Shown here: piece after piece, positions 1-8,802 of the stretch
How positions within the stretch are numbered: the first letter of the stretch is position 1
Layout: every line of letters begins with the position of its first letter
Assembly (NCBI RefSeq): GCF_900129665.1
Contig: NZ_FQWL01000003.1
Coordinates: 248,001-312,000 of the forward strand
From: Flagellimonas flava
GTDB taxonomy: Bacteria; Bacteroidota; Bacteroidia; Flavobacteriales; Flavobacteriaceae
DNA: 64,000 nt
Direction of reading: 5' to 3'
Program-made: the position numbers and the translations under genes
The notes under the pieces: generated by a model
The model's database searches: none
What the model was told of the DNA's origin: nothing
What the model saw: the letters and a program-made list of their open reading frames with translations, nothing else

Positions 1-3000
1 AATGGCTATCACAACCTGGCCAAGATGTCCTCCATCGCCTATACGGATGGTTTTTATTACGTTCCCCGAATAGATCGAAAAATCATATCGCAATACAAAG
101 AGGATGTCATGGTCCTCACAGGGAATCTGTATGGGGAAGTACCCAATAAAATTCTCAACACCGGTGAAAAACAGGCAGAGGAAGCCCTACTATGGTGGAA
201 ACAGGAATTTGGAGACGACCTATATATTGAAATAATGCGCCATGGCCAGGAAGATGAAGATAGGGTCAACCAGGTTTTGCTCCAACTGGCCAAAAAACAT
301 GAGGTAAAGTTAGTTGCCACCAATAACACCTATTACTGCGCTAAAGAAGATGCAGAGGCGCACGACATTTTATTGTGCGTAAAGGACGGCGAAAAGCAGA
401 CAACACCGATTGGAAGAGGTCGAGGTTACCGATATGGCCTGCCCAATCAGGAGTATTACTTCAAATCCTCAGACGAAATGAAGTCCCTTTTCAAAGATGT
501 TCCGAAAGCCATTCTGAACATTCAAGAAATTGTGGACAAGGTGGAACCTTTTGATTTAGCCCGAGATGTTCTGTTGCCCAAGTTTGATATTCCAGCCGAA
601 TTTAAGGTTGAAGCAGATATGGCCGATGGCGGGAAACGTGGAGAGAATGCCTATCTCAAACACATTACCTATCAAGGTGCGGAAAAACGGTACGGCACCA
701 TTACAGATGAGATTACGGAACGAATAGATTTTGAGTTGGGCACTATCGAAAATTCTGGATATCCCGGTTACTTCCTCATTGTGGAGGATTTCATCAGGGA
801 GGCCAGAAATATGGGTGTTTCTGTAGGCCCTGGCCGTGGATCGGCCGCAGGGTCCGTGGTAGCCTATTGTCTGGGAATCACAAATATAGACCCTTTAAAG
901 TATGACTTACTTTTTGAGCGATTCCTTAATCCGGACAGGGTGTCCATGCCCGATATTGACATTGACTTTGATGATGAGGGGCGCGGCAAGGTCATGGATT
1001 ATGTTATCGATAAATATGGGGCCAATCAAGTGGCCCAGATTATCACCTATGGCACTATGGCCGCCAAATCTTCCATTAGGGATACGGCGAGGGTGCTGGA
1101 TTTACCCTTAAGCGAAGCGGATAGAATTGCCAAGCTCATCCCGAACATGTCCAAACTGAACAAAATATTTGGAGTGGACGAGGCAGACCTTAAGAAAAAG
1201 TTTCGTTCAGATGATCTGGATAAAATCCATCAACTCCTCAATATTTCTGAAGGCGATGATTTAGAAGGACAGACGGTCAACATGGCCCGAGTGCTTGAAG
1301 GCTCACTAAGAAATACGGGAATTCATGCCTGTGGGGTAATCATTACTCCGGATGACATTACCAACTTTGTTCCTGTTGCCACGGCGAAGGATTCGGATTT
1401 ATATGTTACCCAATTCGACAACTCTGTTGTGGAGAGTGCAGGTCTGCTCAAAATGGACTTTTTAGGGCTTAAGACGTTGACGCTGATCAAGGATACGGTA
1501 AAAATAGTAAAAGCAAGAACCGGAGTGGAACTTGTTCCGGATGATTTTCCTTTGGACGATGAAAAGACCTATGAGCTTTTCCAACGGGGTGATACGGTTG
1601 GGATATTCCAGTACGAATCTCCGGGGATGCAAAAGCATATGAAAAACTTAAAACCTACGGTTTTTGATGATCTTATCGCAATGAATGCGCTCTACCGCCC
1701 CGGTCCTATGGAATATATTCCCAGCTTTATTGCCCGGAAGCATGGGGAGGAGGAAATCACATACGACCTTCCAGATATGGAAGAGTACCTTAAAGAGACC
1801 TACGGAATCACCGTTTACCAAGAACAGGTGATGTTGCTTTCCCAGAAGCTGGCAGGTTTCTCCAAAGGTGATGCAGATGTGTTACGGAAAGCCATGGGGA
1901 AAAAAATCTTCGCTCTACTGCAGAAACTAAAACCACAATTTTTAGATGGTGGGGAAAAGAACGGTCATCCTAGGGAGGTTTTGGAGAAAATATGGAAAGA
2001 CTGGGAAGCCTTTGCTTCCTATGCCTTCAATAAAAGCCATTCCACCTGTTATGCGTATATCGCCTACCAAACAGCATACCTTAAGGCCCACTACCCCGCT
2101 GAGTATATGGCAGCGGTGCTTTCCAATAATATGAACGATATTAAGCAGGTGACCTTCTTTATGGAGGAATGTAAGCGGATGGGACTTGAGGTGCTTGGGC
2201 CGGATGTCAACGAATCCTATTACAAGTTTGCGGTAAACCAAAACAACGCTGTACGTTTTGGAATGGGGGCCATAAAAGGTGTTGGGCGTTCTGCTGTGGA
2301 AACCATTGTGGAAAATCGAAAAGAGGATGGTCCATACACCTCTGTTTTTGATATGGCCAAACGCATTGACCTGAGAGCGGCCAATAAGAAATCGTTCGAG
2401 AATTTGGCGCTCGCAGGAGGGTTTGATTCTTTTGGCGGCATCCATCGGGCCCAATATTTCCATGATGAGGGTGATGGTGTTGTTTTTCTGGAAAAGCTCA
2501 TTAAAAACGCTTCCAGATTTCAGGAGAGTCAGAATGCATCACAACTGGACATGTTTGGTGAATCGAGTGAAGTTCAGATTCCTGAGCCTGTTGTTCCGCC
2601 TTGCGAAGATTGGGGCACTATGCAAAAGCTTAGGCGCGAAAAGGAAGTGGTGGGCATTTATATTTCGGGACACCCTCTGGACGATTTCAAAAAAGAAATC
2701 AAAGCATTTTGTAACACCGGTGTTTCCTTCGTCCATAATCTTGAGGACTATGTGAACCGGGAGCTTTCATTCGCTGGGGTCATTACCGACGTTCAACATC
2801 GAACTTCAAAGAATGGAAAACCCTGGGGCATTTTCACCTTGGAGGATTATACGGAATCCTATGAGTTCCGAATTTTTGGTGAACAATACCTGGAGCATCG
2901 TAAGCATATGCTTATCAATCATATGGTTTATGTCAGGGCTTTTGTAAAAGAAGGATGGGTGAACAGGGAAACAGGTAAAAAATCTGACCCACGATTGGAA

Positions 3001-3273
3001 TTCAGGATGATCAAGATGATTCAGGATGTTATGGAGACCTTTGCCAAAAAACTGACCATCAAGCTGGACATTGCCCGTTTGCAGGAAAAGAGAATCCAAA
3101 CCCTAAAAGATACACTTCGTTCCCATAAGGGCGACCATACCTTAAATTTTGTGGTCTACGAGATGCAGGAGGAAATCAAACTCAATCTATCCAGTAGAAA
3201 ACAAAAGGTAAAAATCAATAGCGAATTACTTTCGGCCTTGGAAGAGAACGAGATACATTACAAATTAAACTAG
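1..3273 (+). CDS. dnaE: DNA polymerase III subunit alpha, 5' end outside window
   Basis: Catalytic subunit of the replicative DNA polymerase (family C). The frame is open from base 1 and runs into the ATG at 25, which is an internal Met, so the gene starts upstream; compared with E. coli DnaE about the first 90 residues (start of the PHP domain) are missing. Counting the Met at 25 as residue 1, the palm motif PDIDIDF places two catalytic Asp at 310 and 312, and MDFLGL gives the third at 478. The GPGRGSAAGS loop (about 275) and FNKSHS (about 670) are family hallmarks. The end carries the helix-hairpin-helix and OB-fold region. It is followed on the same strand by trxA after about 105 bases. 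Identity is certain; only the true start is unseen. Confidence 0.97.
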   Translation, partial: NGYHNLAKMSSIAYTDGFYYVPRIDRKIISQYKEDVMVLTGNLYGEVPNKILNTGEKQAEEALLWWKQEFGDDLYIEIMRHGQEDEDRVNQVLLQLAKKHEVKLVATNNTYYCAKEDAEAHDILLCVKDGEKQTTPIGRGRGYRYGLPNQEYYFKSSDEMKSLFKDVPKAILNIQEIVDKVEPFDLARDVLLPKFDIPAEFKVEADMADGGKRGENAYLKHITYQGAEKRYGTITDEITERIDFELGTIENSGYPGYFLIVEDFIREARNMGVSVGPGRGSAAGSVVAYCLGITNIDPLKYDLLFERFLNPDRVSMPDIDIDFDDEGRGKVMDYVIDKYGANQVAQIITYGTMAAKSSIRDTARVLDLPLSEADRIAKLIPNMSKLNKIFGVDEADLKKKFRSDDLDKIHQLLNISEGDDLEGQTVNMARVLEGSLRNTGIHACGVIITPDDITNFVPVATAKDSDLYVTQFDNSVVESAGLLKMDFLGLKTLTLIKDTVKIVKARTGVELVPDDFPLDDEKTYELFQRGDTVGIFQYESPGMQKHMKNLKPTVFDDLIAMNALYRPGPMEYIPSFIARKHGEEEITYDLPDMEEYLKETYGITVYQEQVMLLSQKLAGFSKGDADVLRKAMGKKIFALLQKLKPQFLDGGEKNGHPREVLEKIWKDWEAFASYAFNKSHSTCYAYIAYQTAYLKAHYPAEYMAAVLSNNMNDIKQVTFFMEECKRMGLEVLGPDVNESYYKFAVNQNNAVRFGMGAIKGVGRSAVETIVENRKEDGPYTSVFDMAKRIDLRAANKKSFENLALAGGFDSFGGIHRAQYFHDEGDGVVFLEKLIKNASRFQESQNASQLDMFGESSEVQIPEPVVPPCEDWGTMQKLRREKEVVGIYISGHPLDDFKKEIKAFCNTGVSFVHNLEDYVNRELSFAGVITDVQHRTSKNGKPWGIFTLEDYTESYEFRIFGEQYLEHRKHMLINHMVYVRAFVKEGWVNRETGKKSDPRLEFRMIKMIQDVMETFAKKLTIKLDIARLQEKRIQTLKDTLRSHKGDHTLNFVVYEMQEEIKLNLSSRKQKVKINSELLSALEENEIHYKLN

Positions 3274-3350
3274 GAGACGTATAACAAACGCTGATGGCAC
3301 AATAATGAAAACGAATACCTTAGCAGTAAGGAAAGTGGGCATTATTTGAC

Positions 3351-3358
3351 TAAATTTG
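3351..3358 (+). promoter_or_regulatory. Candidate -7 box of trxA (TAAATTTG)
   Basis: TAAATTTG matches the Bacteroidota -7 consensus TAnnTTTG exactly and lies 20 bases before the trxA ATG. No clear TTTG -33 box sits 19-21 bases upstream, so this is tentative. If used, it excludes the longer upstream start at 3346 for trxA. Confidence 0.45.
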
Positions 3359-3378
3359 CGAATATTAAAACAAATACA

Positions 3379-3696
3379 ATGGCACTAGAAATAACAGATG
3401 CAACTTTTGATGACGTGGTACTTAAGAGCGACAAACCTGTAGTCGTGGATTTTTGGGCAGCTTGGTGCGGTCCTTGTAGAATGGTAGGTCCTATCATCGA
3501 AGAAGTAAGTCAAGAATATGAAGGCAAAGCGGTTGTTGGTAAGGTTGATGTTGATGCCAACCAGCAATTTGCAGCTAAATATGGAGTGCGTAATATCCCC
3601 ACAGTATTGGTTTTCAAGAATGGAGAAATTGTAAATCGTCAAGTTGGGGTATCGCCCAAAAAGGTATATACCGATGCCATAGAGGCTGTGTTATAA
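3379..3696 (+). CDS. trxA: Thioredoxin
   Basis: Cytoplasmic thiol-disulfide reductant of 105 residues, the normal length for thioredoxin 1. The active site WCGPC is at residues 29-33 (Cys30, Cys33) and the cis-proline is Pro74 in NIPTV. The reading frame is open to 3346, but the ATG at 3379 gives the canonical length and follows a -7 box at 3351-3358, so I use it. A strong hairpin terminator follows at 3720-3751. The neighbours dnaE and a DUF58 gene lie on the same strand; the spacing and the internal terminator suggest trxA is its own transcription unit. Confidence 0.96.
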   Translation: MALEITDATFDDVVLKSDKPVVVDFWAAWCGPCRMVGPIIEEVSQEYEGKAVVGKVDVDANQQFAAKYGVRNIPTVLVFKNGEIVNRQVGVSPKKVYTDAIEAVL

Positions 3697-3719
3697 ACAA
3701 ATTAATCCTAAAGGATTTT

Positions 3720-3751
3720 AAAAAAGGTTTGGCAAATGTCAAGCCTTTTTT
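3720..3751 (+). terminator. Rho-independent terminator after trxA
   Basis: A 12-base A-rich arm ending GGTTTG (3720-3731) pairs with CAAGCC plus Ts (3740-3751), with one G-T pair and an 8-base loop, and continues into a T-run. It lies inside the longest possible frame of the next gene, which supports a start for that gene at 3778. Confidence 0.8.
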
Positions 3752-3777
3752 GTTTTATATTGAGCCTGAATTTGATT

Positions 3778-4707
3778 ATGGACGTAAGATCGGAACTTCA
3801 TAAATCGCAGCTCTTCCAAAATCTGGAGTTGTTGGCCAACCAAATTGTGGAAGGCTTTATTAGCGGTATTCACAAAAGTCCGTTCCACGGTTTTTCAGCA
3901 GAGTTTGCGGAACATAAGATTTACAACCCTGGGGAGAGCACCAAACATATAGATTGGAAGCTTTTTGCTAAAACGGACCGATTGTATACCAAACGCTATG
4001 AGGATGAAACCAACCTCAGGTGTCATATGATATTGGACAATTCGACTTCCATGTACTACCCAAAAGTGGAAAATTTAGGAATTGACAATCTCAACAAGAT
4101 TGGTTTTGGAGTACTGGCCATTGCTTCCCTAATGCAAATTTTAAAACGACAGCGAGATGCCGTTGGATTAAGTATTTATTCCGATATGTATGATTTCCAT
4201 ACCTCTGAAAAAAGTAGTGAACGACATTTTCAGATGCTCTATTCCAAACTTAACGAGGTTTCAAGGGTACTCAGTGCATCTCAAGAGACGAAGACTTATA
4301 CCTTTCTACATCAAATTGCGGAAAAAATACATAGACGAAGTCTTATTTTTTTGTTTTCGGACATGTTCCAGACCGAAACTGAGGAAGCCCAGCTTTTTGA
4401 AGCCCTCCGGCATTTGAAGTACAATAAACACTCGGTCGTCCTTTTTCATTTGTTGGATTATGAGCATGAGCTTGAGTTCAATTTTGAAAATTCCCCGAAG
4501 CGTTATTTGGATGTTGAGACCGGGGCACATATTGATCTTTATGCCGAAAATATACGGGAGGTATATCAGGAAAAAGTGAAGCAGTACCAAGAAGGATTAA
4601 AACTTAAATGCGCGCAATACAAAATCAAATATGTTGATGTGGACGTGCGCTCCAATTTCTCGCAAGTACTCAACACCTTTATGATTGAGCGGCAAAAATT
4701 TGTTTAG
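3778..4707 (+). CDS. DUF58 domain protein (vWA-like)
   Basis: A 309-residue cytoplasmic DUF58 protein, a family usually found next to MoxR-type AAA ATPases and BatA-like vWA proteins; the molecular role is not settled. The family core is visible as HGFSAEF, then NPGESTKHIDWKLFAKTD at about residues 55-72. The vWA-like part begins with LDNSTSM (about 87), which keeps a DxSxS-type metal site. The frame extends to 3736, but that start falls within the trxA terminator, so the ATG at 3778 (MDVRSELHK) is preferred. No MoxR gene is visible nearby. The stop codon is 21 bases before the -33 box of the tRNA-Asp promoter. Confidence 0.9.
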   Translation: MDVRSELHKSQLFQNLELLANQIVEGFISGIHKSPFHGFSAEFAEHKIYNPGESTKHIDWKLFAKTDRLYTKRYEDETNLRCHMILDNSTSMYYPKVENLGIDNLNKIGFGVLAIASLMQILKRQRDAVGLSIYSDMYDFHTSEKSSERHFQMLYSKLNEVSRVLSASQETKTYTFLHQIAEKIHRRSLIFLFSDMFQTETEEAQLFEALRHLKYNKHSVVLFHLLDYEHELEFNFENSPKRYLDVETGAHIDLYAENIREVYQEKVKQYQEGLKLKCAQYKIKYVDVDVRSNFSQVLNTFMIERQKFV

Positions 4708-4727
4708 CTCAATTTTTAAAAAATTCT

Positions 4728-4759
4728 TTTGTTGAATACGAAACGGAAATGTATATTTG
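4728..4759 (+). promoter_or_regulatory. Bacteroidota-type promoter of tRNA-Asp copy 1
   Basis: TTTG at 4728-4731, a 20-base spacer and TATATTTG at 4752-4759 match the Bacteroidota sigma-A consensus (TTTG, 19-21 bases, TAnnTTTG). Transcription would start near 4766, at the head of the leader that precedes the tRNA. Confidence 0.75.
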
Positions 4760-4764
4760 CACTC

Positions 4765-4834
4765 GCTTTGCAAAAAGCAAATGAACAAGATTTGAATCTG
4801 GCTGTTGCCAGAGTCTGCAAAAGATAAAATCATT
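4765..4834 (+). repeat. tRNA-Asp leader, copy 1 of an imperfect repeat
   Basis: This 70-base leader between promoter and tRNA is repeated imperfectly at 18288-18356. The outer blocks are the same (GCTTTGCAAAAAGCA, TGAACAAGATTTGAATC and AAAAGATAAAATCATT). The middle differs but can form a hairpin in both: CTGGC-TGTT-GCCAG here. The repeat starts just downstream of the promoter. Confidence 0.75.
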
Positions 4835-4908
4835 GGTCTGGTAGTTCAGTTGGTTAGAATACCTGCCTGTCACGCAGGGGGTCGCGGGTTCGAGTCCCGT
4901 CCAGACCG
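4835..4908 (+). tRNA. tRNA-Asp (GTC), copy 1
   Basis: A complete 74-base cloverleaf. The acceptor arm GGTCTGG pairs with CCAGACC, discriminator G is at 4908, the D-arm holds TAGTTCAGTTGG, the anticodon loop CTGTCAC carries GTC, and the T-arm holds GGTTCGAGTCC. The CCA end is not encoded. An identical copy lies at 18357-18430. This copy has its own promoter (4728-4759) and a terminator (4934-4966), and the recombinase remnant starts just beyond, so its 3' end is the probable left attachment site of the island. Confidence 0.97.
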
Positions 4909-4933
4909 CTGAAAATTTATTAAATTTCAGCAT

Positions 4934-4966
4934 AAAGCCTGTAGGTCAATGATTTACAGGCTTTTT
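4934..4966 (+). terminator. Terminator after tRNA-Asp copy 1
   Basis: AAAGCCTGTA (4934-4943) pairs with TACAGGCTTT (4955-4964) and is followed by more Ts. A weaker palindrome (CTGAAAATTT/AAATTTCAG) lies just before it, at 4910-4931. Confidence 0.75.
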
Positions 4967-5011
4967 CATTTTATTTAGTTCCAAAAAAACACCATCTAAA
5001 ACCATAAAAAA

Positions 5012-5056
5012 GGTGACTCTCACCATGCCTCTGAACACCCCTTTAAAAGAGTCACC
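5012..5056. repeat. 9-base inverted repeat near the left island end
   Basis: GGTGACTCT (5012-5020) and AGAGTCACC (5048-5056) are perfect inverted copies separated by 27 bases. They lie between tRNA-Asp copy 1 and the recombinase remnant, where arm-type binding sites of tyrosine recombinases or excisionase sites are often found. Function is a guess. Confidence 0.5.
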
Positions 5057-5073
5057 AATGTTTGGAGCAATAA

Positions 5074-6270
5074 ATGTCCTTTTTTACCCTAAAAAAGAGA
5101 GTCTGATACAGACGGAAAAGTAACGATTTACGCTAGGGTTACGGTCAATGGTAAGCGGGCGGAATTTAGTTTAAGATGGACTGTTGAAGAACGGCGACGG
5201 GAATCCAGAGCAGGCAGATTATGGGGGAACTGGTCTTGAAGTGTCGAAGGTCAATCGATTTTTGGACACAGTCAAAAACCGTTGTTTTAAAATCCGAGAT
5301 ACTTTACTTAGCGAAGACCAAGGTGTTTCCGTCACCACTATCAAAAACATCTATTCGGGTAAGGAAAGTAAAGTACACATGGTTCTAGAAATCTTCCAGG
5401 AACATAATGATTAAATGGAAAATTTGTTGGGGAAAGGTTTCACAAAAGAAACTTTACAACGATATAAAGCGGCTTATAAGCACGTTTCGGGATATATCCA
5501 ACAACTAATCTAGAAATGACATTCCTGTTCGTAGGGTCGACCGTAAGTCTGTCACAGGGCTGGGATACTTTTTAAAGTCAAAACGAAATTGCGAACATAA
5601 TATGACCATAAAGTATATCGTTAACTTCAAAAAAATTATTCGCATTGCCTATGCCAATGAATGGATCAGCAGAGATCCTTTCTTTCATTGGAAGGCCAGT
5701 TGGAAGACCGAGGAGAAACAATTTTTAACCCAAGCAGAGCTGGACTTTACAGAACAAAAAATCCTTTTTGCCACGACTTGACTTAGCGCGTCATATTTTT
5801 GTGTTCTGTTGCTATACAGGTCTGGCTTATGCCGATGTGAAACTGTTGAAATAGGAAGATATCATCATCGGGATCGGTGGTTACCGATCAATCAAGATGG
5901 CGCGAAAGAAAACAAAGGCCATTAGTAGCATTCCCCTACTACCTCCCGCTGAAACTATTGTTAAAAATATAGTGAACATCCATGCGTTTTGGATGGCTAA
6001 GGGGTGTTGCCCGTGCAGACCAATCAAAAGTCAAATGCCTATCTAAAAGAGATAGCGGATGTCTATTGCATCAGCAAAAGCCTGACCACCCATTTAGCAC
6101 GGCATACCTTTGCGACCACGGTCACCCTGTCCAAAGAAGTTTCAATTTCGACTGTGAGCAAAATGTTAGGGCATCATTCCTTAAAAACCACTCAAATCTA
6201 TGCCAAGGTTCTCGATAGCAAGATTCCGGATGGAATGGGACAATTAAGAGAAAAGACACAACAGAATGAA
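5074..6270 (+). pseudogene. Tyrosine recombinase (integrase), multiply frameshifted
   Basis: Pieces of one roughly 400-residue phage-type integrase of the Bacteroidetes kind can be read in order, in changing frames. First comes the arm-binding part (GKVTIYARVTVNGKRAEFSL, from 5103), then VNRFLDTVKNR (about 5252), the core-binding part (GKGFTKETLQRYKAAYKHVS, about 5434), a catalytic-domain stretch ending CCYTGLAYADVKLL (about 5808), and finally HLARHTFATTV and LGHHSLKTTQIYAKV with the HxxR, His and Tyr residues. Stops at 5412, 5511 and after 5770, plus several frameshifts, break it. Its place beside tRNA-Asp suggests it once drove integration. The last frame stays open to 6405 without further integrase-like sequence. 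Confidence 0.85.
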
Positions 6271-6304
6271 ACCTCTAGAGTAAAGGCAAAATTGAAAACT
6301 AAAA

Positions 6305-6349
6305 CTGTCTACTTGGAAAGCAGATATCCTATCCAGCTGAGCTACGTGG
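6305..6349 (-). pseudogene. tRNA relic (5' half, tRNA-Arg-like)
   Basis: Read on the minus strand, this gives a D-arm stretch CGTAGCTCAGCTGGATAG followed by an anticodon arm: stem TCTGC/GTAGA around loop TTTCCAA. The T-arm and 3' acceptor strand are absent. The D-arm resembles flavobacterial tRNA-Arg(TCT); the loop here would read TCC. It lies just past the integrase remnant in the opposite orientation and looks like the leftover of another attachment site or of an older insertion. Confidence 0.5.
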
Positions 6350-6593
6350 TTTTTTTGCGGGTGCCAAATATTCAACAAAGAAGAAACAGCTATATTAAAA
6401 TATAAAAATACCTCTAGTTAAAATCTATCAAATTATACCTGCCCGCCAAAGCAATTTGAACTCTTATCAATATCCACATTGGGGCCTTTTACAGATTCAG
6501 AAACTTCAAAATGATTTATTGTAGTTTTTATGCTATTAAAAAGAAAGAATATTCTTTACATTTAGAAAATTATTACAACTTCCAACTTAGCCA

Positions 6594-8798
6594 ATGCCCT
6601 CAAAAAAGTTTCCTTATTTCAAACAGCTGGATCAAATGGATTGTGGCCCAACTTGTTTGCGAATGATTACCAAGTTCTACGGTAAAGAATATGCTATCGA
6701 TTTTTTACGACAAAAATCAAATATTACAAAAACTGGTGTCTCCTTAGGGGGTATTGCGGAAGCCGCCGAAGAAATAGGTTTTCATACCATGGCTGTGAGT
6801 CTTGACTTTGAAACTTTTGAAAAGGAAGCTCCTTTGCCCCTTATAGCCCATTGGAGGCAAAGACATTTTGTTGTTGTGTACAAAATTGAAAGGAACAAAG
6901 TATACGTTGCTGATCCCGCATATGGATTAATACAGTATTCCAAAAAAGATTTTTTGACTGGATGGATTGGGGAGAATGCTAATGAGAAGACTTCCGAAGG
7001 GTATTTATTGTTATTAGAGCCCACTCCAACATTCTATAAATCAGAGGCAATAGAAAAAAAGGAGTACGGTTTCAGATTTTTATTTTGGTATTTCAAGCCC
7101 TATAAAAAATATATAGTACAGCTTTTTATTGGACTTGCGGTTGGAAGTTTATTACAACTAATTTTTCCATTTTTGACACAGGCTGTTGTGGATTATGGAA
7201 TTAGTCACCAAAATATCAACTTCATTTATTTGATTCTTATTGCTCAACTCACTTTGTTTTTGTCCCAAACCAGCGTTGAAATCATTCGAGGATGGATTTT
7301 ACTCCATCTAACAAGTCGAATAAACATCAATTTAATTGCAGATTTCCTTACAAAGTTGATGAGACTCCCAATCTCCTTTTTTGATTCCAAAAATACTGGG
7401 GATATTATCCAAAGAATCTATGACCACGATCGTGTACAAAGCTTTCTATCCAGTACTACCCTGAACACCCTTTTTTCTGCCTTTAATTTAGTTGTCTTCG
7501 GCATAGTGTTGGCATATTACAACCTAGTGATATTTACCATTTTTATGCTGGGGTCTTTAATTTATGTTGGATGGACCCTAATTTTTTTAAAAAAACGGGC
7601 AGAATTAGATTATAAACGATTTGACCAGTTAGCGGATAACCAAAGTAGTATTTACCAGCTCATTTCTGGGATGCAAGAAATAAAGCTTAATGGGTCTGAA
7701 AGAAGAAGGCGCTGGGAATGGGAAGCCATTCAAGTCAGGCTGTTCAAAGTGTCGATCAAAAGTTTATCCCTTTCTCAAACTCAAAATGTGGGAGGTCAAT
7801 TCTTTAATGAGCTCAAAAACATTTTTATAACCTTTATCGCTGCTAAATCAGTTATTGAAGGAAATCTAACATTGGGTATGATGCTATCAGTCCAATATAT
7901 AATTGGACAACTTAACTTGCCAATAAATAATTTTATAACTTTTCTTCAAACAGGTCAGGATGCAAAAATCAGTCTGGAAAGACTTGCAGAAATTCATGCA
8001 AAAAAAGATGAGGAAGAGGCCAACGACAATCTCATATCAGAATTTCCAAAAAACAAGGTTATTGAAATTAAAAACCTCAGCTTCAGATATGGTGGCCAGA
8101 CATCACCATGGGTATTAAAAGACATTAATCTAAAAATACCTGAGGGTAAGGTAACAGCCATTGTAGGTGCTAGCGGGAGTGGAAAAACCACATTGATCAA
8201 ACTCTTGTTGAAATTTTACAACCCTACAACTGGAACCATTTCAGTTGGTAATACTAAACTTAAAAACATACATGCCCGATTTTGGAGAAGTAACTGTGGC
8301 ACTGTAATGCAGGATGGATTTATATTTAATGATACCATTGCCAGGAATATTACAGAATCGCTTTCAGAAGGTATTATCGATAGAAAAAAATTATCCCATG
8401 CGGCTCATGTAGCCAACATCGAAGAATTCATAGAGACCCTTCCATTGGGCTACCAATCCAAAATAGGCAGTAGTGGAGCGAATATTAGTGGTGGTCAAAG
8501 GCAACGTATATTAATTGCTAGATCTGTTTATAAAGATCCGGCCTACATTTTTTTTGATGAGGCTACAAGCGCATTGGATGCTAATAACGAAAAAATTATC
8601 ATGAAACGGTTGCAGGATTTTTATAAAGGTAAAACTGTCCTTGTAGTGGCACATAGATTGAGCACGGTAAAAAGCGCGGATCAAATAATTGTTCTGGATG
8701 GAGGAATGGTCATAGAGCAGGGAAACCATGATGAGTTAACCTCAAAAAAAGGTATGTATTATACATTGGTAAAGAACCAATTGGAATTGGGAAAATAA
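6594..8798 (+). CDS. Peptidase C39-domain ABC exporter of the lanthipeptide locus
   Basis: A 734-residue bacteriocin-type exporter that cuts leaders after Gly-Gly and transports the product across the inner membrane. The N-terminal C39 peptidase has QMDCGPTC with catalytic Cys17, His91 (QRHFVVVY) and Asp107 (ADPAYG). Membrane helices lie between about 160 and 450. The ATPase part has Walker A GASGSGKTT (525-533), signature ISGGQRQR (631-638) and Walker B YIFFDEA (651-657). All catalytic residues are intact. It is 4 bases before the HlyD-type gene, so the two form one unit. Substrates are most likely the precursors at 10375 and 15612, both with a GG site. Confidence 0.93.
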   Translation: MPSKKFPYFKQLDQMDCGPTCLRMITKFYGKEYAIDFLRQKSNITKTGVSLGGIAEAAEEIGFHTMAVSLDFETFEKEAPLPLIAHWRQRHFVVVYKIERNKVYVADPAYGLIQYSKKDFLTGWIGENANEKTSEGYLLLLEPTPTFYKSEAIEKKEYGFRFLFWYFKPYKKYIVQLFIGLAVGSLLQLIFPFLTQAVVDYGISHQNINFIYLILIAQLTLFLSQTSVEIIRGWILLHLTSRININLIADFLTKLMRLPISFFDSKNTGDIIQRIYDHDRVQSFLSSTTLNTLFSAFNLVVFGIVLAYYNLVIFTIFMLGSLIYVGWTLIFLKKRAELDYKRFDQLADNQSSIYQLISGMQEIKLNGSERRRRWEWEAIQVRLFKVSIKSLSLSQTQNVGGQFFNELKNIFITFIAAKSVIEGNLTLGMMLSVQYIIGQLNLPINNFITFLQTGQDAKISLERLAEIHAKKDEEEANDNLISEFPKNKVIEIKNLSFRYGGQTSPWVLKDINLKIPEGKVTAIVGASGSGKTTLIKLLLKFYNPTTGTISVGNTKLKNIHARFWRSNCGTVMQDGFIFNDTIARNITESLSEGIIDRKKLSHAAHVANIEEFIETLPLGYQSKIGSSGANISGGQRQRILIARSVYKDPAYIFFDEATSALDANNEKIIMKRLQDFYKGKTVLVVAHRLSTVKSADQIIVLDGGMVIEQGNHDELTSKKGMYYTLVKNQLELGK

Positions 8799-8802
8799 CT
8801 GT

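Noticed and set aside
6004..6405. A complete short recombinase
   Set aside because: It holds only the last part of the catalytic domain; earlier parts are in other frames with stops, so it is part of the pseudogene.
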